NCBI RefSeq assembly: GCF_050916355.1
Contig: NZ_CP136946.1
Coordinates: 1,178,001 to 1,242,000 of the forward strand
Direction: 5' to 3'
DNA: 64,000 nucleotides
Source of the DNA: Jeongeupia wiesaeckerbachi
Lineage (GTDB): Bacteria > Pseudomonadota > Gammaproteobacteria > Burkholderiales > Chitinibacteraceae
The translations under genes and the position numbers were made by a program. Below are positions 36,402 through 45,986 of the stretch, piece after piece. The stretch's first letter is position 1. Each line of letters starts with the position of its first letter. The notes beneath the pieces were generated by a model, which made no database searches, was not told where the DNA came from, and worked only from the letters and a program-made list of their open reading frames with translations.

Positions 36402-37055
36402 ATGATGATTGAAGCGCAAACCCTTGCCGACACGCTGTCGGCCGGCCTGAAACAGCTTGGCCTGACGCTGGACGACGCGCAGCAGAAGCTGCTGCTCGGC
36501 TACGTCGGCCTGCTGGAAAAATGGAACAAGACCTACAGCCTGACGGCGATCCGCGAACCGGAACGGATGGTGCCGCACCACCTGCTCGATTCGCTGGCGC
36601 CGCTGGCGCATTTCAAGGCCGGCACCGGTGCGCGCATCCTCGATGTCGGCTCGGGTTTCGGCACGCCGGGGATTCCGCTGGCGATCGCGCGGCCGGACTG
36701 GCAATTGTTCCTGCTCGACTCGAACCACAAGAAAACCACTTTCCTGCGCCAGGCCATCGTCGATCTGAAACTGACCAATGTCACCGTCGTGACCGAGCGC
36801 GTCGAGGCCTTCCGCCCCGAGGCGCCGTTCGACGTGATCACCAGCCGAGCATTCTCGGATCTGGCAGAGTTCGTCAAGCTGACGCGCCATCTGCTCACGC
36901 CGGGCGGCGAGTGGGCTGCGCTCAAGGGCGTGTACCCGCACGAGGAAATCGCCCTGCTGCCGGCCGACGTCAAGGCCGTCGGCGTCGACACGCTGACCGT
37001 GCCCGGCATCGACGCCGAGCGCCACCTGATCCACCTCGTCCTGGGCGAGGGCTGA
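36402..37055 (+). CDS. rsmG: 16S rRNA (guanine527-N7)-methyltransferase RsmG (GidB)
   Basis: RsmG methylates G527 of 16S rRNA with S-adenosylmethionine; its loss gives low-level streptomycin resistance. The 217-residue protein has the N-terminal LLEKWNKTYSLTAIRE and HHLLDSLAP motifs and the SAM-binding loop ILDVGSGFGTPGIPLAI, then SRAFSDLAEF. It follows mnmG by four bases and precedes parA by 20, so one transcript is expected. Confidence 0.97.
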   Translation: MMIEAQTLADTLSAGLKQLGLTLDDAQQKLLLGYVGLLEKWNKTYSLTAIREPERMVPHHLLDSLAPLAHFKAGTGARILDVGSGFGTPGIPLAIARPDWQLFLLDSNHKKTTFLRQAIVDLKLTNVTVVTERVEAFRPEAPFDVITSRAFSDLAEFVKLTRHLLTPGGEWAALKGVYPHEEIALLPADVKAVGVDTLTVPGIDAERHLIHLVLGEG

Positions 37056-37075
37056 TTTCGTATGAGGCACACCGC

Positions 37076-37861
37076 ATGAAGGTATTGGCGATCGCGAACC
37101 AGAAGGGCGGCGTCGGCAAGACGACGACGTCGGTCAATCTGGCCGCCAGCCTCGCCCATCTCGGCAAGCGCGTGCTGCTGGTTGATCTCGATCCGCAGGC
37201 GAATGCGACGATGGGGGCCGGCATCGACAAGGCCAAGCTCAAGCACACGATCTACACGCTGCTGATCGGCGAATCGACGATCCGCGACACGATCGCGCAG
37301 TCGGAATCCGGCCGTTTCGACGTGCTGCCGGCCAATCGCGAGCTTGCCGGCGCCGAGGTCGAGCTCGTCGACGCCGAGCACCGCGAATCGCGTTTGAAGA
37401 CGGCGCTGGCCGAAGTCGCCGGCGACTACGATTTCGTCATCCTCGACTGCCCGCCGGCGCTGAACCTGCTGACGCTGAACGGCATGGTCGCGTGCGATTC
37501 GGTGATGATTCCGATGCAATGCGAGTATTACGCGCTCGAAGGGCTCTCGGATCTGGTCAGCACGCTCAAGCGCATCAAGCAGCAGCTGAACCGGAAGATC
37601 GAGATCGAAGGCCTGCTGCGGACGATGTACGACCCGCGCTCGACGCTGGCGCAGCAGGTGTCCGACCAACTGGTGAAACACTTCACCAGCAAGCTCTACC
37701 ACACGGTAATTCCGCGCAATATCCGCCTGGCCGAAGCGCCGAGCTATGGCCGGCCCATCCTCGCCTACGACAAGTCGTCCAAGGGCGCACAGGCATATTT
37801 GCAATTGGCCGAGGAATTGCTCGCACGGCATAATGCCCTCGATCCGGCGCCTGTTCTTTGA
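37076..37861 (+). CDS. parA: Chromosome partitioning ATPase ParA (Soj)
   Basis: ParA moves ParB-parS complexes during chromosome segregation. The ATG at 37076 (MKVLAIANQKGGVGKTT) gives 261 residues; the deviant Walker A KGGVGKTT is at residues 10-17, followed by VNLAASLAHLGKRVLLVDLDPQ and the Walker B-like FVILDCPP. Frames extending further upstream overlap rsmG and have no similarity. It is followed by parB after 27 bases in the conserved order near oriC. Confidence 0.98.
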   Translation: MKVLAIANQKGGVGKTTTSVNLAASLAHLGKRVLLVDLDPQANATMGAGIDKAKLKHTIYTLLIGESTIRDTIAQSESGRFDVLPANRELAGAEVELVDAEHRESRLKTALAEVAGDYDFVILDCPPALNLLTLNGMVACDSVMIPMQCEYYALEGLSDLVSTLKRIKQQLNRKIEIEGLLRTMYDPRSTLAQQVSDQLVKHFTSKLYHTVIPRNIRLAEAPSYGRPILAYDKSSKGAQAYLQLAEELLARHNALDPAPVL

Positions 37862-37888
37862 TGGCGCCATTCCTGCCGACGGGACGTA

Positions 37889-38740
37889 ATGGTCAGTAAA
37901 AAACTCAAGGGCCTCGGTCGTGGCCTCGATGCGCTGATGGGCGACGTCACAGCCAGCGAATCGCTGGCGATGCTGCCGATCGACAGCCTGCAGCCGGGCC
38001 GCTATCAACCCCGCAAAGTCATCGACGAGGATGCGTTGCGGGAACTGGCCGACTCGATTCGTGCCCAAGGGCTGATGCAGCCGGTGCTGGTGCGCCCGAT
38101 CGACGGCGACGCGCTGGCCGAACCACGCTATGAAATCATTGCCGGCGAGCGTCGCTGGCGTGCCTGCAAGCTGGCCGGACTGTCAGAGATCAGCGCGCTG
38201 GTGCGCGATGTCGGCGACGACGCGGTCGCGGCGATGGCGCTGATCGAGAACATCCAGCGCGAGGATCTGAACCCGCTCGAGGAAGCACAAGGGCTGGCGC
38301 GCCTGATCGACGAATTCGGCATGACGCACGAAGCGGCAGCCGAGGCGGTCGGCAAATCGCGTGCCACGGTGAGCAATCTGCTGCGGTTGCTGCAACTGGC
38401 CGAGCCGGTGCAGAAGCTGCTGCTCGACGGCGCGATCGACATGGGCCATGCCCGCGCGCTGTTGCCGCTGGCGGTACTGACGCAGCTCGATGCGGCGCAG
38501 GCCGTTGCGCTCAAGGGCCTGTCGGTGCGCGAAACCGAGGCATTGGTGAAGCGTCTGATGGAGGGCGAGCAGGAAAAACCGCAGCATCGCCCGGATCCGG
38601 ACGTGGCCAGGCTGGAGGACGAGATCGCCGGCAAACTCGGTGCCAAGGTGTCGATCCGGCAGGGCAAGAAGGGGGCAGGGCGGATCAGCATTGCCTACAC
38701 CAGCCTCGACGAACTCGACCGGCTGTTGCAGCGCTTCTGA
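37889..38740 (+). CDS. parB: Chromosome partitioning protein ParB (Spo0J), CTPase
   Basis: ParB binds parS, uses CTP to spread on DNA and stimulates ParA. The 283-residue protein starts MVSKKLKGLGRGLDALMGD (ParA-interacting tail), has the CTP-binding motif GERRWRACKLAGL, the ALIENIQREDLNPLEEA box, a helix-turn-helix (EAVGKSRATVSNLLRLL) and a C-terminal dimerisation domain ending LDRLLQRF. No canonical parS (TGTTTCACGTGAAACA) was noticed within the window; it may lie elsewhere near the origin. Confidence 0.98.
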   Translation: MVSKKLKGLGRGLDALMGDVTASESLAMLPIDSLQPGRYQPRKVIDEDALRELADSIRAQGLMQPVLVRPIDGDALAEPRYEIIAGERRWRACKLAGLSEISALVRDVGDDAVAAMALIENIQREDLNPLEEAQGLARLIDEFGMTHEAAAEAVGKSRATVSNLLRLLQLAEPVQKLLLDGAIDMGHARALLPLAVLTQLDAAQAVALKGLSVRETEALVKRLMEGEQEKPQHRPDPDVARLEDEIAGKLGAKVSIRQGKKGAGRISIAYTSLDELDRLLQRF

Positions 38741-38808
38741 CCGTTGCACCAGACCAGTGCGGCGCAGGCCTGCGCTGGATCAAGGCCGGCTTGTTGCGGG
38801 AGGTCGAT

Positions 38809-38847
38809 TATGTAGTTAGTTACAAGCAACCATATGTAGCTAATTAC
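38809..38847 (+). repeat. Pair of 15-base direct repeats upstream of the atp promoter
   Basis: TATGTAGTTAGTTAC (38809-38823) and TATGTAGCTAATTAC (38833-38847) match at 13 of 15 positions and are 24 bases apart start to start. They lie about 45 bases upstream of the predicted atp -35 in an AT-rich pocket within GC-rich DNA. They could be activator sites or an UP-like element; this is inference. Confidence 0.5.
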
Positions 38848-38888
38848 GTTAGAAAGGCAAGGCGTTTCAGATCGTCAATGTGTGAAAA

Positions 38889-38918
38889 TTGACGCGTATC
38901 AACACGGCTCCGTATAAT
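38889..38918 (+). promoter_or_regulatory. Predicted sigma70 promoter of the atp operon
   Basis: TTGACG (38889-38894), an 18-base spacer and the consensus TATAAT (38913-38918) lie 24 bases before the atpI ATG. The leader would be only about 15-18 bases. This is the best promoter match in the window. Confidence 0.8.
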
Positions 38919-38942
38919 CGCGGGGCTTTGCGAGCGGTAGAT

Positions 38943-39314
38943 ATGGTCGCGCAAGCACAAATCAAGGGCGTGATCTGCCTCAAAGTGGGGATCACGCTGA
39001 TCGTGATGCTGCTGTCCTTTTTGTTATCGGGGCGCAGTGCGGGAATTGCAAGTGGCCTGGGTGGTGCGATCGCCCTGGCGGGTTCGCTGTTGTATGCGCG
39101 TGTCGCCTACCAGATAGCGTACGGCCCGCCGGCAGCGCTGATCCGGCTGCATTACGCAGCCGAAGGCGCCAAGATGGCGCTGACCTTCGTCGCCTTTGCC
39201 GCAGTATTCGTTTTTTACCGGCAGGTAGCTTGGATGTGGTTGTTCACCGGATACATCGCCGCTACGAGTGCCTACTGGTTCGGGCTTTTGATTCAATTTA
39301 ACGGCAAAAAATAA
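38943..39314 (+). CDS. atpI: ATP synthase subunit I
   Basis: AtpI is a small membrane protein that assists assembly of the c-ring and is encoded first in many atp operons. From the ATG at 38943 (MVAQAQIKGVICLKVG) it has 123 residues with about four membrane segments. A TTG further upstream is inside the promoter and can be excluded. It is followed after two bases by atpB. Sequence is poorly conserved in this family; position and topology support the call. Confidence 0.9.
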   Translation: MVAQAQIKGVICLKVGITLIVMLLSFLLSGRSAGIASGLGGAIALAGSLLYARVAYQIAYGPPAALIRLHYAAEGAKMALTFVAFAAVFVFYRQVAWMWLFTGYIAATSAYWFGLLIQFNGKK

Positions 39315-39316
39315 CC

Positions 39317-40108
39317 ATGGCTGCAGAACACCACGCTCCGGCGAACGCCACCGAGTACATCCAGCATCACCTGACCTTCAACCAGACCGCCAGCGGTTTC
39401 CACCTCGACACCTTCTGGGTTGCGCTGTTCCTCGGTTTTGTCTTCGTCGGCCTGTTCGCCCTCGTCGCCAACCGCGCCACCAGCGGCGTGCCGGGCAAGC
39501 TGCAGAACTTCGTCGAGCTGATCGTCGAAATGGTCGACTCGCAGATCAAGGACGCCTTCCACGCCAAGAGCAAGGTCATCGGTCCGCTGTCGCTGACGAT
39601 CTTCTGCTGGGTGTTCCTGATGAACGCAATGGACTTCCTGCCGGTTGACCTGCTGCCGTGGATTGGCAATCACGTCTTCGGCATCAACTACCTGCGTGTG
39701 GTGCCGACCGCCGACGTCAACCAGACCTTCGCAATGTCGATCTCGGTGATGCTCTTGATCATCGGCTTCTCGATCAAGGCCAAGGGCCTGGGTGGCTGGA
39801 TCAAGGAACTGTTCACCGCGCCGTTCCACGCCTCGGGTCCGATCGGCACCATCATCCTCGCTCCGGCCAACTTCCTGCTGCAGATGGTCGAACTGATCGC
39901 CAAGCCGATTTCGCTGGCGCTGCGTCTGTTCGGCAACATGTACGCCGGCGAGCTGATCTTCATGCTGATCGCGCTGCTGCCGTTCTGGATCCAGTGGGTG
40001 CTGGGCGCGCCGTGGGCGATCTTCCACATCCTGGTCGTGACGCTGCAAGCCTTCGTGTTCATGATGCTGACCATCGTTTACCTGAGCCTCGCTGTCGAGG
40101 ATCACTAA
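39317..40108 (+). CDS. atpB: ATP synthase Fo subunit a
   Basis: Subunit a forms the stationary half-channels for protons next to the c-ring. The 263-residue membrane protein has the essential arginine in LALRLFGNMYAGELIF (about Arg203, equivalent to Arg210 of E. coli) and the N-terminal FHLDTFWVALFLGFVFVGLF. The second gene of the atp operon. Confidence 0.98.
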   Translation: MAAEHHAPANATEYIQHHLTFNQTASGFHLDTFWVALFLGFVFVGLFALVANRATSGVPGKLQNFVELIVEMVDSQIKDAFHAKSKVIGPLSLTIFCWVFLMNAMDFLPVDLLPWIGNHVFGINYLRVVPTADVNQTFAMSISVMLLIIGFSIKAKGLGGWIKELFTAPFHASGPIGTIILAPANFLLQMVELIAKPISLALRLFGNMYAGELIFMLIALLPFWIQWVLGAPWAIFHILVVTLQAFVFMMLTIVYLSLAVEDH

Positions 40109-40189
40109 AGAATCGGGCCGGGCGGGCTTGCCCGATCGGCACGTGTTTTTCTCATCCCAACCTCAACCATCCTTCTTGGAGTTATAAAA

Positions 40190-40471
40190 ATGGCTGTTGC
40201 TGAAATCGCTTCCGTACAAAGCTTCACCGTGATCGCTGCTGCGATCATCATCGGTCTGGCCGCTATCGGTACCGCTCTGGGCTTCGCTATCCTCGGTGGC
40301 AAGTTCCTCGAATCGTCGGCTCGTCAGCCGGAAATGATCCCGGTTCTGCAAACCAAGCTGTTCATCATCGCCGGTCTGCTCGACGCGATCTCGATGATCG
40401 GTGTTGGTGTTGCCATGCTCTACACCTTCAACAACCCGTTCCTCGGTGCGGTTCTGGCAGCGGCTCAGTAA
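40190..40471 (+). CDS. atpE: ATP synthase Fo subunit c
   Basis: The 93-residue hairpin protein forms the rotor ring. The polar loop ARQP (44-47) and the ion-binding Asp65 in AGLLDAISMIGVGVAML are seen; there is no sodium-type Gln/Glu/Ser ligand set evident in helix 1 (IIIGLAAIGTALGFA), so proton coupling is likely. A GGAG ribosome-binding site precedes the ATG, as expected for a subunit needed in many copies. It follows atpB by 81 bases. Confidence 0.98.
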   Translation: MAVAEIASVQSFTVIAAAIIIGLAAIGTALGFAILGGKFLESSARQPEMIPVLQTKLFIIAGLLDAISMIGVGVAMLYTFNNPFLGAVLAAAQ

Positions 40472-40515
40472 TTCTCTAAGCCCCCGCTTTAACCTTTAAC
40501 TGGAGGACGTTCAGC

Positions 40516-40986
40516 GTGGATATCAATATGTCCCTGCTGGGTCAGATGATCACTTTTGCGATCCTGATCCTGTTCACGATGAAGTTCGTATGGCCTCCGC
40601 TGACCCGGATGATGGACGAGCGCGCCACGCGTATCGCCGATGGCTTGGCAGCAGCAGATCGCGCCAAGCAAGACTTGGCGAATGCCGAGAAGTCGTCGGC
40701 CGACAAGCTGCGTGAAGCCAAACAGCAAGCCACTGAAATCATCGCCCAAGCCGAGAAGCGTGCCGCGCAACTCGTCGACGAAGCGAAGGATGTGGCCAAG
40801 CTGGAAGGCGAGCGCCTGATCAAGGGTGCGCAGTCCGATATCGAACAGCAGGTTCAACAAGCCAAGGAAGTGTTGCGTCAGCAGGTCGCCGACCTCGCCG
40901 TCGCCGGTGCGCAGAAGATTCTCAGGTCCGAGATCGATGCAACCAAGCACGCCGCGCTGTTGAATACTCTCAAAGCGGAACTGTAA
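40516..40986 (+). CDS. atpF: ATP synthase Fo subunit b
   Basis: Subunit b is the peripheral stalk linking Fo to F1. The GTG at 40516 (reading MDINMSLLGQMITFAILILF) is chosen because GGAGG lies about ten bases before it and betaproteobacterial AtpF begin similarly; an ATG at 40528 is the alternative. One N-terminal membrane helix is followed by a long charged coiled coil (KQQATEIIAQAEKRAAQLVD). 156 residues, the usual length. Confidence 0.97.
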   Translation: MDINMSLLGQMITFAILILFTMKFVWPPLTRMMDERATRIADGLAAADRAKQDLANAEKSSADKLREAKQQATEIIAQAEKRAAQLVDEAKDVAKLEGERLIKGAQSDIEQQVQQAKEVLRQQVADLAVAGAQKILRSEIDATKHAALLNTLKAEL

Positions 40987-40993
40987 GACAGCC

Positions 40994-41530
40994 ATGGCAG
41001 AACTCATCACCGTCGCTCGACCCTACGCCGAAGCCGTGTTTCGCCTTGCGAAAGACGCCGGTACGCTGGGTCAGTGGTCGGACGTGCTCGGTACGCTGTC
41101 CCTGATCGCTCAGGACCCGCTTGCCGATAACGTTGTGGCCAATCCCAAGTATTCCGCTGCTCAGGTTCAGCAATTGCTCGCCGGGCTTTTGGGCGGGAAC
41201 GCCAGCGATGAGGTGAACAACTTCGTTGCCGTCGTACTGGAAAACCGCCGCTTCACCGCGCTGCCGCAGATTTCGTCGTTGTTCGAAACCTACAAGGCTG
41301 CCGAAGAAGGTGAGGTCGAGGCCGACATCGTGTCGGCTTTCCCGCTCGAAGATGCGCAAGTGGCCGAGCTCAAGACCGCGCTGGCAAACCACCTGCAACG
41401 CAAGGTGGCTGCACAGGTCAGCGTCAATCCCGACTTGATCGGCGGCGTCAAAGTGACGGTCGGCGATGTGGTGATTGATGCGTCCGTGGCCGGCAAGCTC
41501 TCTGCCCTCGCGACGAGCCTGAAGAGTTAG
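40994..41530 (+). CDS. atpH: ATP synthase F1 subunit delta
   Basis: Delta joins the peripheral stalk to the top of F1. The 178-residue protein begins MAELITVARPYAEAVFRLAK and has the C-terminal INPDLIGG-like motif (VSVNPDLIGGVKVTVGDVVI) typical of the family. It lies between atpF and atpA, eight and ten bases apart, in the standard order. Confidence 0.97.
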   Translation: MAELITVARPYAEAVFRLAKDAGTLGQWSDVLGTLSLIAQDPLADNVVANPKYSAAQVQQLLAGLLGGNASDEVNNFVAVVLENRRFTALPQISSLFETYKAAEEGEVEADIVSAFPLEDAQVAELKTALANHLQRKVAAQVSVNPDLIGGVKVTVGDVVIDASVAGKLSALATSLKS

Positions 41531-41540
41531 GAGATTTTTA

Positions 41541-43082
41541 ATGCAACTCAATCCGTCTGAAATCAGTGAACTGATTAAAGCCCGGATCCAGAATTTGTCC
41601 GAAGGCGCTGAAGCCCGTACCACTGGTACGGTTGTTTCGGTCACCGACGGTATCGTCCGCGTGCACGGCCTCTCCGAGGTGATGCAGGGCGAAATGCTGG
41701 AATTCCCGGGTAATACCTTTGGCCTGGCGCTCAACCTTGAGCGTGATTCCGTCGGCGCCGTGGTGCTGGGTGAATACACCCACATCTGCGAAGGCGACGA
41801 GGTCAAGTGCACCGGCCGCATCCTCGAAGTGCCGGTCGGTCGCGAACTGATCGGTCGCGTGGTGAACTCGCTCGGCCAGCCGATCGACGGCAAGGGCCCG
41901 CTGGGTACCAGCCTGACCAGCCCGATCGAAAAGATCGCGCCGGGCGTGATCGCGCGTCAATCGGTCGACCAGCCGCTGCAAACCGGCCTCAAGGCCATCG
42001 ACACCATGGTGCCGATCGGTCGTGGCCAGCGTGAGCTGATCATTGGTGACCGCCAGACCGGCAAGACCGCCGTTGCGCTGGACGCGATCATCAACCAGAA
42101 GGGTGCCGGTGTGACGTGTATCTACGTCGCTATCGGCCAGAAGGCATCGTCGATCGCCAACGTGGTGCGCAAGCTCGAAGAGCACGGCGCCCTTGCCCAC
42201 ACCATCGTCGTCGCTGCCGCGGCGTCCGAATCGGCTGCGCTGCAATACATCGCTGCCTACTCGGGTTGCACGATGGGCGAGTACTTCCGCGACCTCGGCG
42301 AAGATGCGCTGATCGTGTACGACGATCTGTCCAAGCAAGCTGTGGCTTATCGCCAGATCTCGCTGCTGCTGCGCCGTCCGCCGGGCCGTGAAGCCTACCC
42401 GGGCGATGTGTTCTATCTCCACTCGCGTCTGCTGGAGCGCGCTTCGCGCATCAACGCCGATGAAGTCGAGAAGCTCACCAATGGCGCCGTGAAGGGCAAG
42501 ACCGGTTCGCTGACCGCACTGCCGATCATCGAAACCCAAGCCGGTGACGTGTCGGCCTTCGTGCCGACCAACGTGATCTCGATCACCGACGGCCAGATCT
42601 TCCTGGAAACCGACCTGTTCAACGCCGGTATTCGTCCTGCGATGAACGCCGGTATCTCGGTGTCGCGCGTCGGCGGTGCTGCGCAGACCAAGGTCATCAA
42701 GAAGCTCGGCGGCGGTGTGCGTCTGGCGCTGGCCCAGTACCGTGAACTGGCTGCGTTCGCGCAGTTCGCTTCCGATCTGGACGAAGCCACCCGCAAGCAG
42801 CTCGAACGCGGCAAGCTCGTGACCGAACTGATGAAGCAGGCGCAGTACAGCCCGCTCAAGGTGGCCGAGCTCGGCGTGACGCTGCTCCTGATCAACAAGG
42901 GTGTGTACGACGACGTCAAGGTCGAACGTGCGCTTGCTTTCGAAGCGGCTTTCCTGTCGTACCTGAAGGCCAACGCTGCCGAGGCACTGGCTCGCGTCGA
43001 AGAGAAGGGCAACCTTTCCGAAGACGACGAAGCGACCATCCTCAAGGCTGCGGCAAGCTTCAAGTCCGGCAACGCCTACTGA
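41541..43082 (+). CDS. atpA: ATP synthase F1 subunit alpha
   Basis: The non-catalytic nucleotide-binding subunit of F1. 513 residues, same as E. coli. Walker A GDRQTGKT is at 169-176, and YDDLSKQAVAYRQISLLLRR carries the Walker B Asp and the arginine-finger region follows (PAMNAGISVSRVGGAAQ). The start MQLNPSEISELIKARIQN is canonical. Confidence 0.99.
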   Translation: MQLNPSEISELIKARIQNLSEGAEARTTGTVVSVTDGIVRVHGLSEVMQGEMLEFPGNTFGLALNLERDSVGAVVLGEYTHICEGDEVKCTGRILEVPVGRELIGRVVNSLGQPIDGKGPLGTSLTSPIEKIAPGVIARQSVDQPLQTGLKAIDTMVPIGRGQRELIIGDRQTGKTAVALDAIINQKGAGVTCIYVAIGQKASSIANVVRKLEEHGALAHTIVVAAAASESAALQYIAAYSGCTMGEYFRDLGEDALIVYDDLSKQAVAYRQISLLLRRPPGREAYPGDVFYLHSRLLERASRINADEVEKLTNGAVKGKTGSLTALPIIETQAGDVSAFVPTNVISITDGQIFLETDLFNAGIRPAMNAGISVSRVGGAAQTKVIKKLGGGVRLALAQYRELAAFAQFASDLDEATRKQLERGKLVTELMKQAQYSPLKVAELGVTLLLINKGVYDDVKVERALAFEAAFLSYLKANAAEALARVEEKGNLSEDDEATILKAAASFKSGNAY

Positions 43083-43111
43083 TTCGAAACTGATTAAAGA
43101 GGAATCGAATC

Positions 43112-43981
43112 ATGGCAGGCGGTAAAGAGATCCGGACCAAGATCAAGAGCGTCAAAAACACGCAGAAGATCACCCGCGCCATGGAAATGGTGGCGACGTC
43201 CAAAATGCGCCGTGCGCAGGAGCGCATGCGTGGTGCCCGGCCTTACGGTGACAAGATCCGCAAGGTCACGGCCCACCTGAGCGCTGCGCTGGTGGACTAC
43301 GCGCATCCTTTCCTGCAACAGCGCGACACCGTCAAGCGGGTTGGTTTCATCATCGTCACGTCGGACAAGGGCTTGTGCGGTGGTCTGAACACCAACGCAC
43401 TGCGCCTGACGCTGAATGCGATGAAGGAATTGCACCAGAAGGGTGTGGAAATCGCCGTCACCGCCATTGGCAACAAGGGCTTCGGCTTCATGAACCGCAA
43501 CGGCGCGAAAGTGATTTCGCACGTTGTGGGTCTGGGCGACACGCCGCATGTCGAGCAGCTGATCGGACCGATCAAGGTCATGGTCGATGCTTATGTGGCC
43601 GGTGAAATCGACGAGGTTCGCCTCGTCTACACCAAGTTCGTCAACACCATGAAGCAGGAGCCGACTGTCGAGCAGCTGCTGCCGCTGGCCGGTGAGGCCA
43701 TTGGCCAGCCGGACCACGGTTACAACTGGGAATACCTGTACGAGCCGGATGCCAAGACCGTCATCGACGATCTGATGATCCGTTACCTCGAAGCACTGGT
43801 GTACCAGGCTGTGGCCGAGAACATGGCCAGCGAGCAGGCAGCGCGGATGGTGGCGATGAAGGCGGCCACCGACAACGCTGACAAGGTGATCGGCAATCTG
43901 CAACTGCTGTACAACAAGACGCGTCAAGCGGCGATTACGAAAGAACTTTCGGAAATCTGCGCCGGCGCTGCAGCGGTTTAA
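43112..43981 (+). CDS. atpG: ATP synthase F1 subunit gamma
   Basis: Gamma is the central rotor shaft. The 289-residue protein begins MAGGKEIRTKIKSVKNTQKI, includes TSDKGLCGGLN and ends with the coiled-coil segment NKTRQAAITKELSEICAGAAAV. A GAGGAA ribosome-binding site precedes the ATG. Order and length are standard. Confidence 0.99.
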   Translation: MAGGKEIRTKIKSVKNTQKITRAMEMVATSKMRRAQERMRGARPYGDKIRKVTAHLSAALVDYAHPFLQQRDTVKRVGFIIVTSDKGLCGGLNTNALRLTLNAMKELHQKGVEIAVTAIGNKGFGFMNRNGAKVISHVVGLGDTPHVEQLIGPIKVMVDAYVAGEIDEVRLVYTKFVNTMKQEPTVEQLLPLAGEAIGQPDHGYNWEYLYEPDAKTVIDDLMIRYLEALVYQAVAENMASEQAARMVAMKAATDNADKVIGNLQLLYNKTRQAAITKELSEICAGAAAV

Positions 43982-44020
43982 CAGATCGCCAACCCGAATT
44001 TACTGATTAGGAACCCTAAG

Positions 44021-45400
<1,380 letters not shown>

Positions 45401-45411
45401 GGGGATAGCCG

Positions 45412-45840
45412 ATGGCCATGACCATGCACGTGGACGTGGTAAGCGCCGAGGAACTGATCTACTCCGGTACGGCCGAGTTCATCTCGGCGCCTGCCGACAA
45501 GGGCGAGATCGGTATCCTGCCGCGGCACGCGCCGCTGCTCACCCGGGTTCGCCCCGGTGCGCTGCGGATCAAGCCGGCCAACTCGAACGATCCGGACGTG
45601 ATCCTGTACGTTTCGGGCGGCCTGCTTGAAGTGCAACCGCACGTGGTGACGGTGCTGGCCGACACCGCGATTCGCGGTGCCGACATCGACGAAGCCAAGG
45701 CACTCGATGCCAAGCGCCGTGCCGAGGAAGCCCTCAAGGGCAAGACCGGCGCGGTTGACTTCGCGATGGCGCAAGCCGAACTGCTCGAAGCGGTCGCGAA
45801 ACTCGCGGTCCTCGAGAAGCTCAAGAAGCGCGGCCACTAA
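45412..45840 (+). CDS. atpC: ATP synthase F1 subunit epsilon
   Basis: Epsilon binds gamma and inhibits ATP hydrolysis. The 142-residue protein has the N-terminal beta-sandwich (VDVVSAEELIYSGTAEFISAP, GEIGILPRHAPLLT) and the C-terminal helical hairpin. AGGGGATAG lies before the ATG at 45412. It is the last gene of the operon and is followed by a strong terminator. Confidence 0.98.
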   Translation: MAMTMHVDVVSAEELIYSGTAEFISAPADKGEIGILPRHAPLLTRVRPGALRIKPANSNDPDVILYVSGGLLEVQPHVVTVLADTAIRGADIDEAKALDAKRRAEEALKGKTGAVDFAMAQAELLEAVAKLAVLEKLKKRGH

Positions 45841-45858
45841 GCGCCCCAAGCGCCCCAA

Positions 45859-45888
45859 AAAAACCCCGGTCCTGTGACCGGGGTTTTT
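45859..45888 (+). terminator. Intrinsic terminator of the atp operon
   Basis: AAAAACCCCGGTC (45859-45871), loop CTGT, GACCGGGGTTTTT (45876-45888): a 13-base perfect stem with T-run, 18 bases after atpC. Confidence 0.95.
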
Positions 45889-45986
45889 CTTTGTCGCCAC
45901 CTAGCGACCGGGTATGGACCCGATACCGTCGGTGCGCCGCTCGGCGCTACAATGCAGCCATTCTTTCTCGTCGATTCAGGGTTCCC

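Noticed and set aside
37076..38740. parS sites near parAB
   Set aside because: I looked for TGTTTCACGTGAAACA and near matches by eye and saw none; absence is not proof because the scan was manual.
38762..38775. Palindrome GCGCAGGCCTGCGC after parB as a terminator
   Set aside because: It has no loop and no following T-run, so it cannot be supported as an intrinsic terminator.
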